DNA of 64,000 bases from Halichondria panicea (taxonomy: Eukaryota > Porifera > Demospongiae > Suberitida > Halichondriidae): NCBI RefSeq assembly GCF_963675165.1, contig NC_087393.1, positions 3,105,502-3,169,501 on the forward strand. Direction: 5' to 3'. Positions 1 through 12,400 of the stretch are shown one piece after another. The position numbers and the translations under genes are program-made. The notes beneath the pieces were generated by a model. It did no database searches. It worked only from the letters and a program-made list of their open reading frames with translations, and was not told where the DNA came from. Position 1 is the stretch's first letter; each line of letters opens with the position of its first letter.

Positions 1-3000
1 CAGAGAGTTTGGACACATATCTGTACTCTTCGAGATGCATCTTGCCTGACATTCTACCCATGCTCATTAAGAGTGACCAAGTTAGCCATGACCAATTTAA
101 GGTTAGCTGTTATATACATGCATGTAATAGCTAGTGCACCACATACCACCGTAAGAGCTCACAGTCATGTCTAAGATCTCTCTCTTTTTATATGTTACAG
201 TTGTCGATCCTCGTAATCATTGTTGTTCTGTAGGGTGCACTCCATGTTGTTATGCTACCATCCGTCATTGGTACCATCGTTCATGATTGGAAGATCCTCA
301 GAGACACACTGCCAATCATTGTCAAGGTGTGTTAGTTAATACCCTCAATGTCATCAATAACTTGTGTAAATTCGTATGGTGTTTACCCTGTCGCAGGCGG
401 ACCACTCCGAGAAACCATCTATTCTGAACTTGATGAGTACGCTTGTGAAGGCTTTAGTGCATGGATACGAGTACTTCACACTGAGTTTCCAGGTTTGCTA
501 ATAGTATTTTGTATACATATGTGAATGTATATAAAAATAATAAAGATACCTGACGGTTGCCAAGAGAGAGCGGTAGCCTTGAGTGGGTCAGTTGTGTCTC
601 TTGATGATAGACATTTGGGTCACCAAACAATGATTGCCACGTCTGCTCAGGCTATCAGGTGAACCAAACATCATAAAAAAAAATCATGTATGTTCGTTAT
701 TACTGTACAGTATCTACAATGAGCTAATAGAAGAGCTCGTTCAACTCCAAAGTGAGAAATTGTGAGTCCATATATACTGTCACTTAACAACATTCAATGT
801 GTGCAGTGGTTACAAGTATCATATCACTTTTCCATGTAGGCAATGGCGTCATTCTGAAATGGGTATTCGGTTCTTGGGCCTGCTGATTCGACATGATCAT
901 CCTTTCCCAGTGTCAGGAGTGAAGCTTATCGTCAACTACCTAACTCATGACCTACTTTCTGTTCGAAAGGTCAGAAGAGCAATACTAGTACTATAATTAT
1001 ACTACAGATTTAAGGCCAAACCAAATTAATTGATTATGTGTTCACGAATCGATCTTCCCAGGTCTCAAATTTGCCTTCCAAAAATTTTAATTAAGTGAGT
1101 GGATGAGGCTCATTCTGAGCATGTGCATTAAAACATTAATCAGTGTGGGATTTGATATTTTATACTATAAAGTATTGTGGTTTGTACACGTGTGCTAAGA
1201 AGAAATATTGGAAACTAACTTTAGAGAACTCGTAACCGTCGTCGGTTTCATAGCTGTAGATGGGCGTGGCCCGGCTAGCGAAGCTGATAGCCTGTTTCTA
1301 CACACAGCGTAATTAACACAAGCAAATATGCTCAGTTTGTGCAACTCACTTATATTTAAAGGTCTATAACTATTGTAGCAGTTATCCAGCATGCTCGCCC
1401 ATTTTAGCAATAAAAGACTATAAATAGCACCCACAGTACGCTTATAACTTTACTAGTTTTACTGGGTGTGGTCAGTAGCAAGTACTACACGTGGCTCACA
1501 GATTGGGCATGTTAGAAATTGCTGAAAGAGATGATGTCTCGAAGAAACACAACTTTCTTATTTTGAGTGAGTTACCTGGCAAAATAGCCTCGTTTATAAG
1601 GCGTAACACAGATAATTAACCCGAGGCGCGTCAGCAGCCACGGGTTATAGTAGTTGTTTGGTTTGTTTGTTTGTGACAGGTGAATCTACTCACCTGGATG
1701 CCACAGCACTGCGTTTACAGCATGGATAGCCTTCACACAACAAGTTATTAGTTTTAATAGTGGCAGAATTTGATGTTAAACCTTCATCGTCAAATAAAAA
1801 CTAGCAAAAGCTAAGAAGCTTATGACTGGGTCGATCTGCTTACCTGGATGCCTCTAGCACTGCGTTTACAGCATGGGTAGCTTCCACACAACAAGTTAGT
1901 ACTTTTAATAGTGGCAGCTTTCGGTGTTAAAGCTTCATTGTCTAATAAAAGCAAGCAAAATGTAGCTTGAACAGAACTTGGCACATGCGTTATTTATCTG
2001 AAGTGATTCTGTACCAGGAACAATGGAACAGGGTCACTAAAGTAGAAAGCTTGAATTATAGCTCCTGCTGCTTTAGCTGACTGGGATTGTACTCCGGTAC
2101 TCCATGCAGAACCTGGAGCCATACTTTTCTGAGACTCTAGGCTTCTTTGCTGTGATCCTAATCCACAGTGCATATAATTATCTATATAGTACCAACCTGT
2201 TCTCAAATGTTTCAGCATGCCTCCAGTCTTTATTGCTCCTGAGTTGCTGTGCTAGACAATTAAGTCATACATGATAACAACATCACTACATGCACTGCAT
2301 TATATCACTCTTCTTTATAACATGTCACCAGCTGAGGGTTTGCACTTTAGTGCTAGTTTTCTATGCTTTACTGCAGATTAAATGTAAAATCCTCACGTGC
2401 ACTGCTCCGTTACCAATCCCTCTTCCTCTAATCAATGCTGCAACTTACTTAGTATCCTGTTGTCAAGTAAACTTGTTGTATTGTAGTTTAGCCTCGAGGC
2501 AAGGTTTGCGCGTGCGCACCAGCATCTAATTCTGTTTTGTCGTTGTCCAGAAGCCTTCAAGATACTAAATATGCAGTGCCTTTGTGCTTTTAAATCCCAT
2601 ACACACCTGCAAAACAGTTTCTATAACTTCTATGCAGTATCGTTTTACGTCTGTTTATACTGTGCATATATGCAAGAAAGATTGAAATACGTAATTGTTG
2701 GGCTTAATTTTGTGTCTAGATTGCTCTGTGGGCTATGCCACTTCTCTTGCAACTGCAAAAACGTCCTGTTATCAAAATTCCCGTGGATATTGCTAAAGAA
2801 ATGAAATCCTCTTCTAGAGGTTCTGGTCAAACATCTCACAAAATCGGAGAGAGGGAAAGCATAAAATGGTTTGTATAATTGGTTCACATGTACTATCAGT
2901 GTAGCTGTTTCAAATAAGCAGTCTTACATTCTGTGCATGCGTGTGCCCTGCATGCCCTTGAATTACTTTGCACTCTACTTGCACTCAACACTGCTTCAGG

Positions 3001-6000
3001 CTCTGTTACTCCCCTGAAAGTGTGCCCAAGAACAAGGAGGAGTGGGACAGTTTCCCATTCATTGATAAGACCCACTGGGGCTACTACTGCTGGCCAAGGT
3101 GAGTAAGCAGGGGTGTCAGTGGTAGTCCTGATACCTGGGATGTGCCCACACTGGTCGGTGGTAGTTGCATGGTACTAACTACCTCTAGACAAAAATAACC
3201 ACTTCTTAGGACTAGTTTAAAACATACATGTAACTTTATCTGGTGTGTTGAATTTATTGGGGATATGAAATAATTGCCACTTCAAAAACCCTGGGCACAT
3301 GACCATGATATACGTATAATTCATTACTTAGTAAGCCCTTATGAAGCATATTTTTCTGTAGGACATTGTTGACAACAGCTTCCAGTGATGTGCAACCACT
3401 GCTAGCCAGGGCTCCTGATCAACTGTCACAGGTACTACCCACTTTACATGTGCAGTACACAATAGTTTCACTGCCTGTCAGGAGGAGCTTGTTATCTATG
3501 AGGCCTTCCATTCTCAACACTTTGTGGACAAGCTCGTGCAATTTTTGTCCCTGGAAGAGGTTAAAGGGAAGGATCGCTATGACTACCGCAAACGCCTTCT
3601 GTTTAAGGTGTGTTAATCAATTATAGTATACTAGTACCAGTACTAAGTTGTTCAGTTTGCTGACAGAATGTGTGACTTCTTCCTGTAAACTTTTTGTTGT
3701 GGTCACATGTGCCAATGTACATGTTGCTTGAGCACTGTAATCGGGTGCCTACATGTCATTGTGTATAATTATTATACTGTAGCACCTGTTTAGAAACTAT
3801 GGTGATTCCTTCCTTTCCCTCTTCCTGCCTCACTTGGAGAGACTGGTCACTGACACACTGGTGAGATGGTGCTATATTATAATGATGTATATAGCTGTAT
3901 ATAGCAGAGCTGTGCGCTACAGTGTAATTGTAGTAGTAATTGTAGTGTAGTTTTTACATGTGTATGATGTTGGTAATCAAATTCTTCGAGCGTCTTTTTT
4001 AAATACTGGTGCAGGAAAGCAGTCAGCGCTGTGCCAGTGAGATCATAGCTGGAATTGTCAGTGCTAGTAAGAACTGGCCATATGAAATGGTAAACATTAA
4101 CTACATGTGCATGTACATGTCTTCCTTGTACACATGTACGTGTTTCAATACTGTGTTCATGGCTGTTTGTAGAGCTTTGTACGTCTGGTTTTAAGTGACA
4201 CTCAAACTAGTCTGTTGTCCCAACAGCATTAAAATTGGTTGTGCTGATCTGGAAGCATTTGTGGGCTGGATGATACATGTAATAATTTTGTGACATAATT
4301 ATGTGGTATAAATATACTGGTCACTTTGTTGGAATCAATAGTGTACCTCGTACAAATTACCATTGTATGCTTGGTTTATAATTAACACACTTTCCCGTAA
4401 TAATTGTTTTCATTCTCTATCATTCTGTTTTAAAGATTGAGCCAATGCAAAAGGCCATGGGGAAACTGATAATGCGAGTTATCGAGGAGATCACAGTAGA
4501 GACTGTGAACGACTGGGCCAGTTGTCTCACTGATATTTCAGTGAGTTAATTGCTGTTAATTAATGGATGTTGTAAATGAAAAGTATGATAATGTTGTTTC
4601 AGGCAAATCGAGACCCACACAAACTTCACTGGCTGTTTGAAATTCTCATTAAGACTCCTCTAGAGGGGAATAGCGGGTCATTCAAAGATTCAAGGCATGT
4701 ATATTCAGACTAGCTTATTGCTGTGATCATTGAAGTGTTATTTTTTGCAGTCGGCTGTACCTGCTTCAGTCTGCCCTTGCTCAGCAAGAGTGGAGAGTGC
4801 CTGGACTGCTGCAACAGGTTATGGAATACCTTAATTCTCACCTTGCTCACTCCTTCAAAAATGTTCGGGAGAGCGTCGGATCGTAAGCTACAATACATAT
4901 GTACATAATTATACCTTCAACTCCATACATTACACTGTGTTGTGTGTGCATGATGTAGTGGTAATATTATCTACAGGTTAATCTCACAGTCCCTTGTGTG
5001 TGATCTGACAGTATGTCCAGCTTTGTTCAACCCTTGTGCTGCTGAGTTTGTGGCTAAATTGCTTCCTCAGTTGCCCTCCATTCAGCAAACATCTGCTCTG
5101 ACAGGAAGCGAAGACGCCCTGAGATTGTGTAAAACAGGTATGTATAACTATTCACATAGCAAATAGTACAGTTCATGCCCCTGGGGGAGGGGGGGGGGGG
5201 GTCAATGACTGCATGCTATATTATACAAAGTAAGCTAGTATACTTGAGTACCCTATTCAATGACTGCAAGACTTGTATGTATAATTTATACATGTGTATT
5301 TCTCATTAGCTTTAACGTTTTTCGTGAAATCCTACGATCTCTCTCACGCTGAATACTTCCAGTTGCTAGCCAAGGTACATTTTTAAAGGTTTTGGTTGCG
5401 AAATAATAATTTATACTCAGATGCTTCCATTGATAACTGTTGAAGATGGAGAAATACGACCTCTTCTACTGAAGGTAAGCCATTCGATCATGCTTAAAGC
5501 TTTTGCTTGTATCTGTGTGATAGCTATAGCATGTGCTGGTTTTGTGTAAAAGCAACCCAGTTAGAATTAATAGAGATCTTAGCCATGCACTAATTGTGAG
5601 CACAGATTAAGTGTGTGTGTGTGTGTGTGTTTTCACAGGTGTGCTCTCTTCTGGCTCATGTCAAACTCAGGGAGAGTTCTGCAGCTTCAGTACTGGAGTC
5701 TCTGAAACAGGTTACAAATGTAGCACCTAGTTTGCACTACATGTACCAAATACAATTGTAAGGATCTCCGGTCACCTGGAATTACTGGGTCTTGGCAGGA
5801 GTGTGCATGAATACACTCCTGGTCTTAATTGGTATTCGTACGTGCATCGTTAGAAGCAGATGTCATAATAATTATATTATAATACCCTATAATACCAACA
5901 GGGACTGGTGTGTGAGTTGTGGAAGGTCAGGGTGTTGACCCTTCAAGTGCTACAGGTTGGCTGTTTGTAATTTAGTGTATAAACAACAACAACATTACAT

Positions 6001-7987
6001 TCTTATCGTACGTATATGTGTACCTTCCGTAATTAAATTCCTGTTAAGTGATATGCTGCTAAAATTACTGTGTCTCATGTGCCCTTGTTTGTTTACCCAC
6101 TTTGTTCACTTTGTTTACCCACTTACTCTGCCTTGCTGTTGGCTATGGTATTTATCGAGCCACTGGCATATGAAAATGCAACCATGTTGCTCATACAGAA
6201 GGAAGCTAGGTGTGACGTAATTAATTACATAATTGCTTATTTTGAATTCCAGGTTTTAGTATTCCAGAATCTCTTCATCTTTGCTGCTCTCTGTTTAAAC
6301 ATTGCAGAATTGATACTGAAATTGTTTGAAGATTCCCAAACAGAGGTTAGTATGTGTATACTGTTTTGGCTTCACTATGATGACTGATGCTGTGTGTTTG
6401 CTAGGTCCGGGAACTAGCAGCTGCTTGCATAAGTGGTTTCGTTCGTTGTGGCTTTCTTTCCAACATAGACAAACTTAAAGTGCGTAGGTTAAACTGCCAT
6501 AATAAGATATATAACATATGTATATAATTGTAATGCAGGGTTACTTTATGAAGCAGTCACAGTGTATTCTGCCACCCAAGGACAAAGCCAAGTCTGGTTT
6601 GGGAGACCAGTATGAATGTGAGCCTAGTTGTTACACTGTACTCTTACGATTATATGTACTACCTTATCTCTTATAAAATTGTTATAGTGCATCTGATGAA
6701 ACGTCACTGTGGAGTACTGGGACTTGCTGCACTGGTGGAAGCATACCCTTATTCTGTACCGATGTGGCTTCCTGAGGTCATGGATGAGCTAGCCGTGCAT
6801 CTACATGACCCAGCTCCCATTGCTGTAAGCCTTTTGAGGGGAATAGGGTATTAGTTTTATTTCATGGATTAGCCTTGCTAGCAGATGGTGTCTTTGATAT
6901 GGCGTAGGGAACCCCATTGCCTCATTGCCTTAGTTGTTGAGCTGTATTAGTTTCATCCAGTAGAAATATGTATAATGTCTTGCTCATGCTTGTAAATACG
7001 GTACAAATGATCGTTAGAAAATGCAGCGATCATCACGCTAAAAAGCTTGAACTGTGAGACAAACAGACGGATTTCCTGTTGCTGAGCTCTCTGTAGTACT
7101 CGCTACTATGGGACGAGCCTCAGGGCTCACCCCAATAATTACACTAAGTACCGTAGGTCAGAAATGCGCTTAACCCCGAGGCTCGCCCCAATAATTACAC
7201 TAAGTACTGTACGTAGGTCAGGAATGCGCTTAACCGTAACAACGAGTAAGGTCTTTTATGTGCGATAATGCACTTTATAACACGCCAGTACGGTATAGAG
7301 TAGCAAAGTTATCAACAGATTTTGCTACGTACGAATCTGAAGAGACTGTTAATCAAATCCGAGAAGCCTGTAGAATCTCTTATGTGCATCTAAATTGCAA
7401 TAGTAGAGCAGGACACACGAACAGACTACTAACTGTATACCTCACTTGCGCATGTAGACTGAGGCATAATGGTGTATTGTCTTTTGGACCTGTCTGCATA
7501 GTTTTACAGATAGGTGTGGACTAACTTATGGTGAGTGGGCAAGTCAATTATCCTTTGATGACCGAAAACCACTTCCTTTAATTCCTGGAAGCACTATAAA
7601 ATGTTTATGTTTTGTGTTTTGATTCTCACATAATTTATGGCTTTATTGTAATCTACCTGGCAACATGTTTTGGCATGTATAATGTTTATGCTTGTAATCG
7701 GCATACATGTATGATATAAATAATCATATAGTTGAAATTAAAGTTAGTTCACATTTCATAGTATTGAGACACTGTTTAGAATAGCAATTCTCTTATGTCA
7801 ATATCTTTATTGTGTGAGTATGCAGCATGGAATGCTTTATCCATTATTGTAGGCCACTGTAAAGAGGACAATGTCTGAGTTTCGGCGTACCCATCATGAC
7901 AATTGGAACGATCATAAGCAGAAATTTTCTGATGACCAGTTGGCGGTCATGACTGACCTTCTCGTCTCACCTTCCTATTATGCGTAG
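1..7987 (+). CDS. PSME4: Proteasome activator complex subunit 4 (PA200/Blm10), 3' portion
   Basis: C-terminal 810 residues of the nuclear proteasome activator PA200, which caps the 20S core and promotes ATP-independent degradation, including of acetylated histones. The 5' part lies outside the window. I read 25 exons: 3-101, 234-326, 397-492, 546-658, 711-761, 840-969, 2720-2868, 3000-3098, 3362-3431, 3482-3607, 3783-3860, 4015-4089, 4436-4540, 4603-4694, 4751-4882, 4977-5137, 5310-5374, 5421-5474, 5639-5710, 5902-5955, 6253-6345, 6405-6479, 6539-6617, 6688-6824, 7853-7987. All phases join without a stop. Family hallmarks seen: [55 protein letters not shown] and the terminal SPSYYA, the tail that docks into the alpha ring. 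HEAT-like throughout. Intron 14 starts GC instead of GT. Intron 6 (1.75 kb) holds a dispersed repeat. Very confident of family; the exon 4 start is least certain. Confidence 0.94.
1620..2365 (+). repeat. Dispersed repeat family B, copy 1
   Basis: About 745 bp in PSME4 intron 6, starting CCCGAGGC and matching 34637-35390 in the same orientation over nearly its whole length. An inverted partial copy lies at 28745-29012. Inside are two diverged tandem subunits of about 150 bp (near 1684 and 1837), each with ACCTGGATGCC, GCACTGCGTTTACAGCATG and TTTTAATAGTGGCAG. No coding capacity or clear terminal inverted repeats were seen, so its class is unknown. Confidence 0.75.
5611..5630 (+). repeat. (GT)n microsatellite
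   Basis: Ten GT units in PSME4 intron 18, ending a few bases before the acceptor of the exon at 5639. Confidence 0.85.
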
Positions 7988-8240
7988 TTTATTTTTGTGG
8001 CATTCCCACATAGTATAAAACAATATTATTGTATATAATAATGATGTAGTGTTAGCTGTAAAATTATTTCAAGAAACATAATTATAGTGTATAATTTTGA
8101 ACACTCTGAAACTATATAATTATACAAAAAATAATTATCGTGTGAGAAAGGACATTAATTAAGAACGTGATTGGTTCAGTATGAATGTTGTATACACAAA
8201 GTCAAGGAAAGTAGGGCAAATCTATGGCCAAGAGATAATG

Positions 8241-9246
8241 TTAGTTAATTGATATACCACTGTATCGTGATCCAACAGAGTCTCGTGAAAATATGCTGCC
8301 TGCACTCGACACTGAATCTCTTCTCGATGGAGTTCTTGATCCTCTCATTCTAATTTCGGATATACTTGGGTGGGGGGGGGAAGGAGACAGGTTTTCAGTG
8401 GCAGCGTAAAATCTGTCAGCAAAATCCTGTAGTTGTTTGCTAGCATGTCCTCGATTTTGTTTGAGGTCCTGGTTTTCTTCCTCTAGCTTTACCACTTTTG
8501 CTTCAAGGTGCAATCTTTGAAGTTGTTCCTATAATTGTCACAAAGGAAGTGCTCATTGTATAAGCTTATGCCACTTAACTCTACTGTATTCTCTCATAAT
8601 TATATCTAGCTTACACTAACCTCTTTCAGCTGTGTCTCCATTGATGATACTTTCTTCTCCAATACAAGCATTTTCCTTAGCAGCAATTGAGTTTGCTCAC
8701 TGTAAAAAGGAACATGAAAAACTTGCAAATTCATGCCTCAAATGTTTCTAACCTGATGCTGAATGTGTTTTCGTCTTCTGATCTTGGTCTAGATTGAAGT
8801 GAGTCTGAGCCACTCTGAAAATAAAATCACAAAGTTCAAAATAATTATGTATCTATATGTATAGCTAGATAATCTTTTAGCCAAATATAATTTCTCAAGA
8901 CTATTTACATGATTAAATCTATACACAAACTGAAAGCAGAATCTAGATAATAGACCTGGTTTCCAAGTGATGTGCAGTCCATATCGGATTTACTATACAC
9001 ACTCACCCTCTTCATAGCAATAGAGATTCCTGGTGATCTTCTGGCCACTAACAGTGGGGATCCCACGCCACTGTGTAAGTCCTCAGATTCTCGTCGCCCA
9101 ATTAGGTCAGAGCTGGATAGAGGACGAGGACGACATGCTCGTGATTCACACATCTCTTTGTCAGAAGGACAATCAATGAAACACAACTTCTCTGGCATAC
9201 TGTACTGTGCACTATTAGTCACACCGGTGTGTGTTCTGAATGGCAT
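8241..9246 (-). CDS. Unrecognised coiled-coil protein, 239 aa
   Basis: Four exons on the minus strand: 9246-8956, 8814-8753, 8699-8621 and 8528-8241. Phases agree and sum to 240 codons including the stop. The start ATG at 9246 was chosen because an in-frame TAA lies a few codons upstream. The first ~115 residues are Ser/Arg/Pro-rich and look disordered. Exons 3-4 form a charged coiled coil (LLLRKMLVLEKKVSSMETQ, then HLEAKVVKLEEENQDLKQN). The tail is Ser/Arg-rich with repeated RDSV and ends SRYSGISIN. I do not recognise the family; microtubule- or trafficking-adaptor-like proteins look similar, but that is a guess. It is tail-to-tail with PSME4 (253 bp between stops) and starts only 173 bp after the stop of the LIM-RGS-PX gene on the same strand, so one transcription unit with alternative 3' exons is possible. 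Confidence 0.72.
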
Positions 9247-9419
9247 GCAGTTTACTTTTGTCCATATAAATTATGATCTCATCCTGGAAATCTATAACTG
9301 TCAACTTCCTGCATGCATGTGCATGCATGTGACTTTCATGATCACAAAACACTGATTCAAACAAAACAAACTCAACCAGCTATATTAGGTTAGATGTATA
9401 ATTATGGAACAAAACAATA

Positions 9420-12400
9420 TTAAGACTGGACCCGACTGTCGAACGACTCGTCCTCTTTGTCAGTTTGTGTTTGTGTCAAGAATTGTTTGACTAGGGAACT
9501 GAAGGAGATCTCTGCAGACATGGCCAGCACACCCTGTAAGAAATTAAATAGCTATAAGTAGACATGCATGCAATACACAACCATTAAATTATTATACACG
9601 TACAATGTACAGTTTGTATTATATTATAGGCTAACTATAATTATACCAACCTGCAGAAAATGGTTTAGATCTCCCAGTCGCAGATGTGCAACATTCTTTG
9701 TCTGGCTGCGCCCAAAGAATATCTTCTTTGGCATAGGAGGAAAAGGAACCTCCTGGAAAGTAGCTTTAAGTTCTTGATGTAATGCGTAGAAATCACTGTA
9801 CCTACAACAATTATTATAATGATGAGAATGACAATGGAACAATTATTATTGTATGATGTCAAGAGTGGATAAGAGTTACTAGCTCGATCTGATCTATGCA
9901 TGACGCACTGTACAGTCATGCAGCTGGTTTCGATAAAGATCCCATGCATGCAATATACAAAATAATTATAATGATTTGCTACATTACGATGCAGTTTTCG
10001 TTACTTTCTTATAATAATAGCCGCAAGTCGACATAATTATTATTAGAAAACACTAGCTATCGTAAAATAATGACAATGTGCATGGTAGTGGTCCTGGTGT
10101 GATCATAATCGTGCTGTCAGTAGCATGCACTGCTTTAATTATTGTAAATTCCAGCTAGTGCAGTGGGGGAGATAGTGGGAATTAAGGAAAAGGAGAGACA
10201 GTACGTGTGTGTGCATGGGATAGTGGGACCAGGAATTAAAAAGTCATACATGTACTTGAGCGATGTAATTGCATGGGCTTGTTTACGAATCAGCTGCGGC
10301 TGAAATGCATCATATAATTGTTGAGTATAAAATAATTATATCAGATTGCTCGTGCAATTATATAATATATATATAGAGGTAGGTCCTGCCATTTCCAATA
10401 ATTAATTGCTTATTGCTAATAGTATGGCTAAGAGTGCAATATGGGATTAATAGCACGAGTAACAAGCAATGGCAAGGATACTAATTGTACGAGGCGTAGC
10501 CGAGTGCTATTAACCTTGCCAGTGCTTGTTATGAGTGCTATTAATCCTTTAATCGCATGTTGTCCTATTATTTACTGTGATTCGTACAGTGATTAATCGC
10601 GTATCAGTAATTACACGTCGTCATTAACGACGTGCAATTACTGCCTTGACGACCGCAAGTTCGAATAACGGCCGCGGCTAATTTTTTACTGAAACTGCAG
10701 CTAAACAGTCCTTAAAACTGCATCACAAACGATTAAACAATCAATAGTATGGCTACTCGTGCAATAATTATGGGATTAATAGCAATCACTGGCAAGGTTA
10801 ATAGCACGAGGCGTAGTAACCTTTCTAATCGTGTATGATGAAGTTCTCTGCAGTTTTTATTAACATTTTCTGCCGTGGCCGTTATTCGAAAACAATTTGT
10901 TGTCATTGACAGCGTGCAATTGCACACTGTCAATGACGACGTGCAATTACTGGACCGGATGTGATACGGGATTATAATTGCTGTACACTTTCCAGTCGCT
11001 AATAGCACATCATACGATTATCCCGTGTTGCACCTTACCCCAATACAATTTTCAGGAATGGGAAAGTATTGTGCAGAAAGTCAATAATTAATTGTAAGAT
11101 ATCATAATTATTAGCCTCGACTCTAGGCCCTTGAATCGAGGCCACTAAACTATAATTATACTCTATAGAAACTTGCAGTTTCCAAGGTGATAGTGTAAAT
11201 TTTAAACTATATATAGAAACCTGCAGTTTCCAAGGTGATAGTGTACATTTTGAAACATTTGAAGTAGTACAATGACACACCCTGAAGCCATATCCGTAGT
11301 CAGATCAGAATATTGGCACTTACCAAAACCACTACATTGTCATGAACTCGGTCATAATGGTTTTTAAGATACGATATCATAAAAAATTATACATACTGCA
11401 ACAATGTATCTAGTTAGAGATTTTAGGCTCATACATACCTTCGATAAACGGTGTACATACGATCATTCCTCTCCACTCTGATACAATAAACCTGCATCAA
11501 GGAAACATTTATGTGATACATACATACTACAAGTGCATGGAATCTCTCTAAGCAACCATGCACTTACAAAGCAATGAAACCAGAACAACCAAAGGCTCGT
11601 CCTGAACTACGTATACTAAGCAAAAAAATTGCTAGGTGAAGAAAAAGTGATTCACAGAGCGTCTCTATATAATTATACCTCATTTACATCAATTTGTATA
11701 GAGGCCTCCCAGATGATGTAATTATTAACTTATATAATTATATCGAACTCTTTGCAAAAATATGCCTACTTAAATAAACGACCATTCCCTCTTTTGCTTC
11801 GAAGTTCTTGCACAAGAGTATTTTGACCCGATAATACAGAATGAAGAGTTTGAGCATGCGCAGTAGCTACATGTTCACAATTTAGTGAAGAAAGCAGAAA
11901 GTAGGTAGTAGCTAGTTAGACTCTACCCCTTGCGGGACCATGCAAGATCAGACGTATAAGTATCTCTGCGTGCCCTTGCAATTGTATATGCAGTTAGGGA
12001 ACAACTAGTCCTATATGCATAGAACAACCAACACAAATCTCAGAACAAAGTCATCACCCAATGTTGCAGGTTACCTTGCCTTGATTGGTTTGCTGCCTTG
12101 ATTGGTTTGCTGAATAAATACTGATAGCTCTCGATCTAGGAGTATGACCTACAATTTCAGCTCTCTTCTCACTCTTCCAATAGCTATTGTTCTAGTGCAG
12201 AGCTAACTACTAAGTAGAGTAGCAACACTCGATCCATAAACAGTTTTGCTACGCACTCTTCTGAAAAGGATGCAATGGCTGTTGTATAGATATTAATTTT
12301 ATTACACAGCCACGAGTGCCACATGGGATATATTGGCTCAGTAGTGCGTACGCCTGAGGGCCGCAGCTAAAGGCCTCGAGGACAAATGTCACTAGCAATA

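Noticed and set aside
5185-5203. G-run as a quadruplex or assembly problem in PSME4 intron 16
   Set aside because: A single homopolymer-rich run without the four spaced G-tracts needed; possible sequencing slippage, not a feature.
10733-11008. 91-aa minus-strand open frame
   Set aside because: Lies entirely in a MITE-like inverted repeat; low-complexity and without homology I can name.
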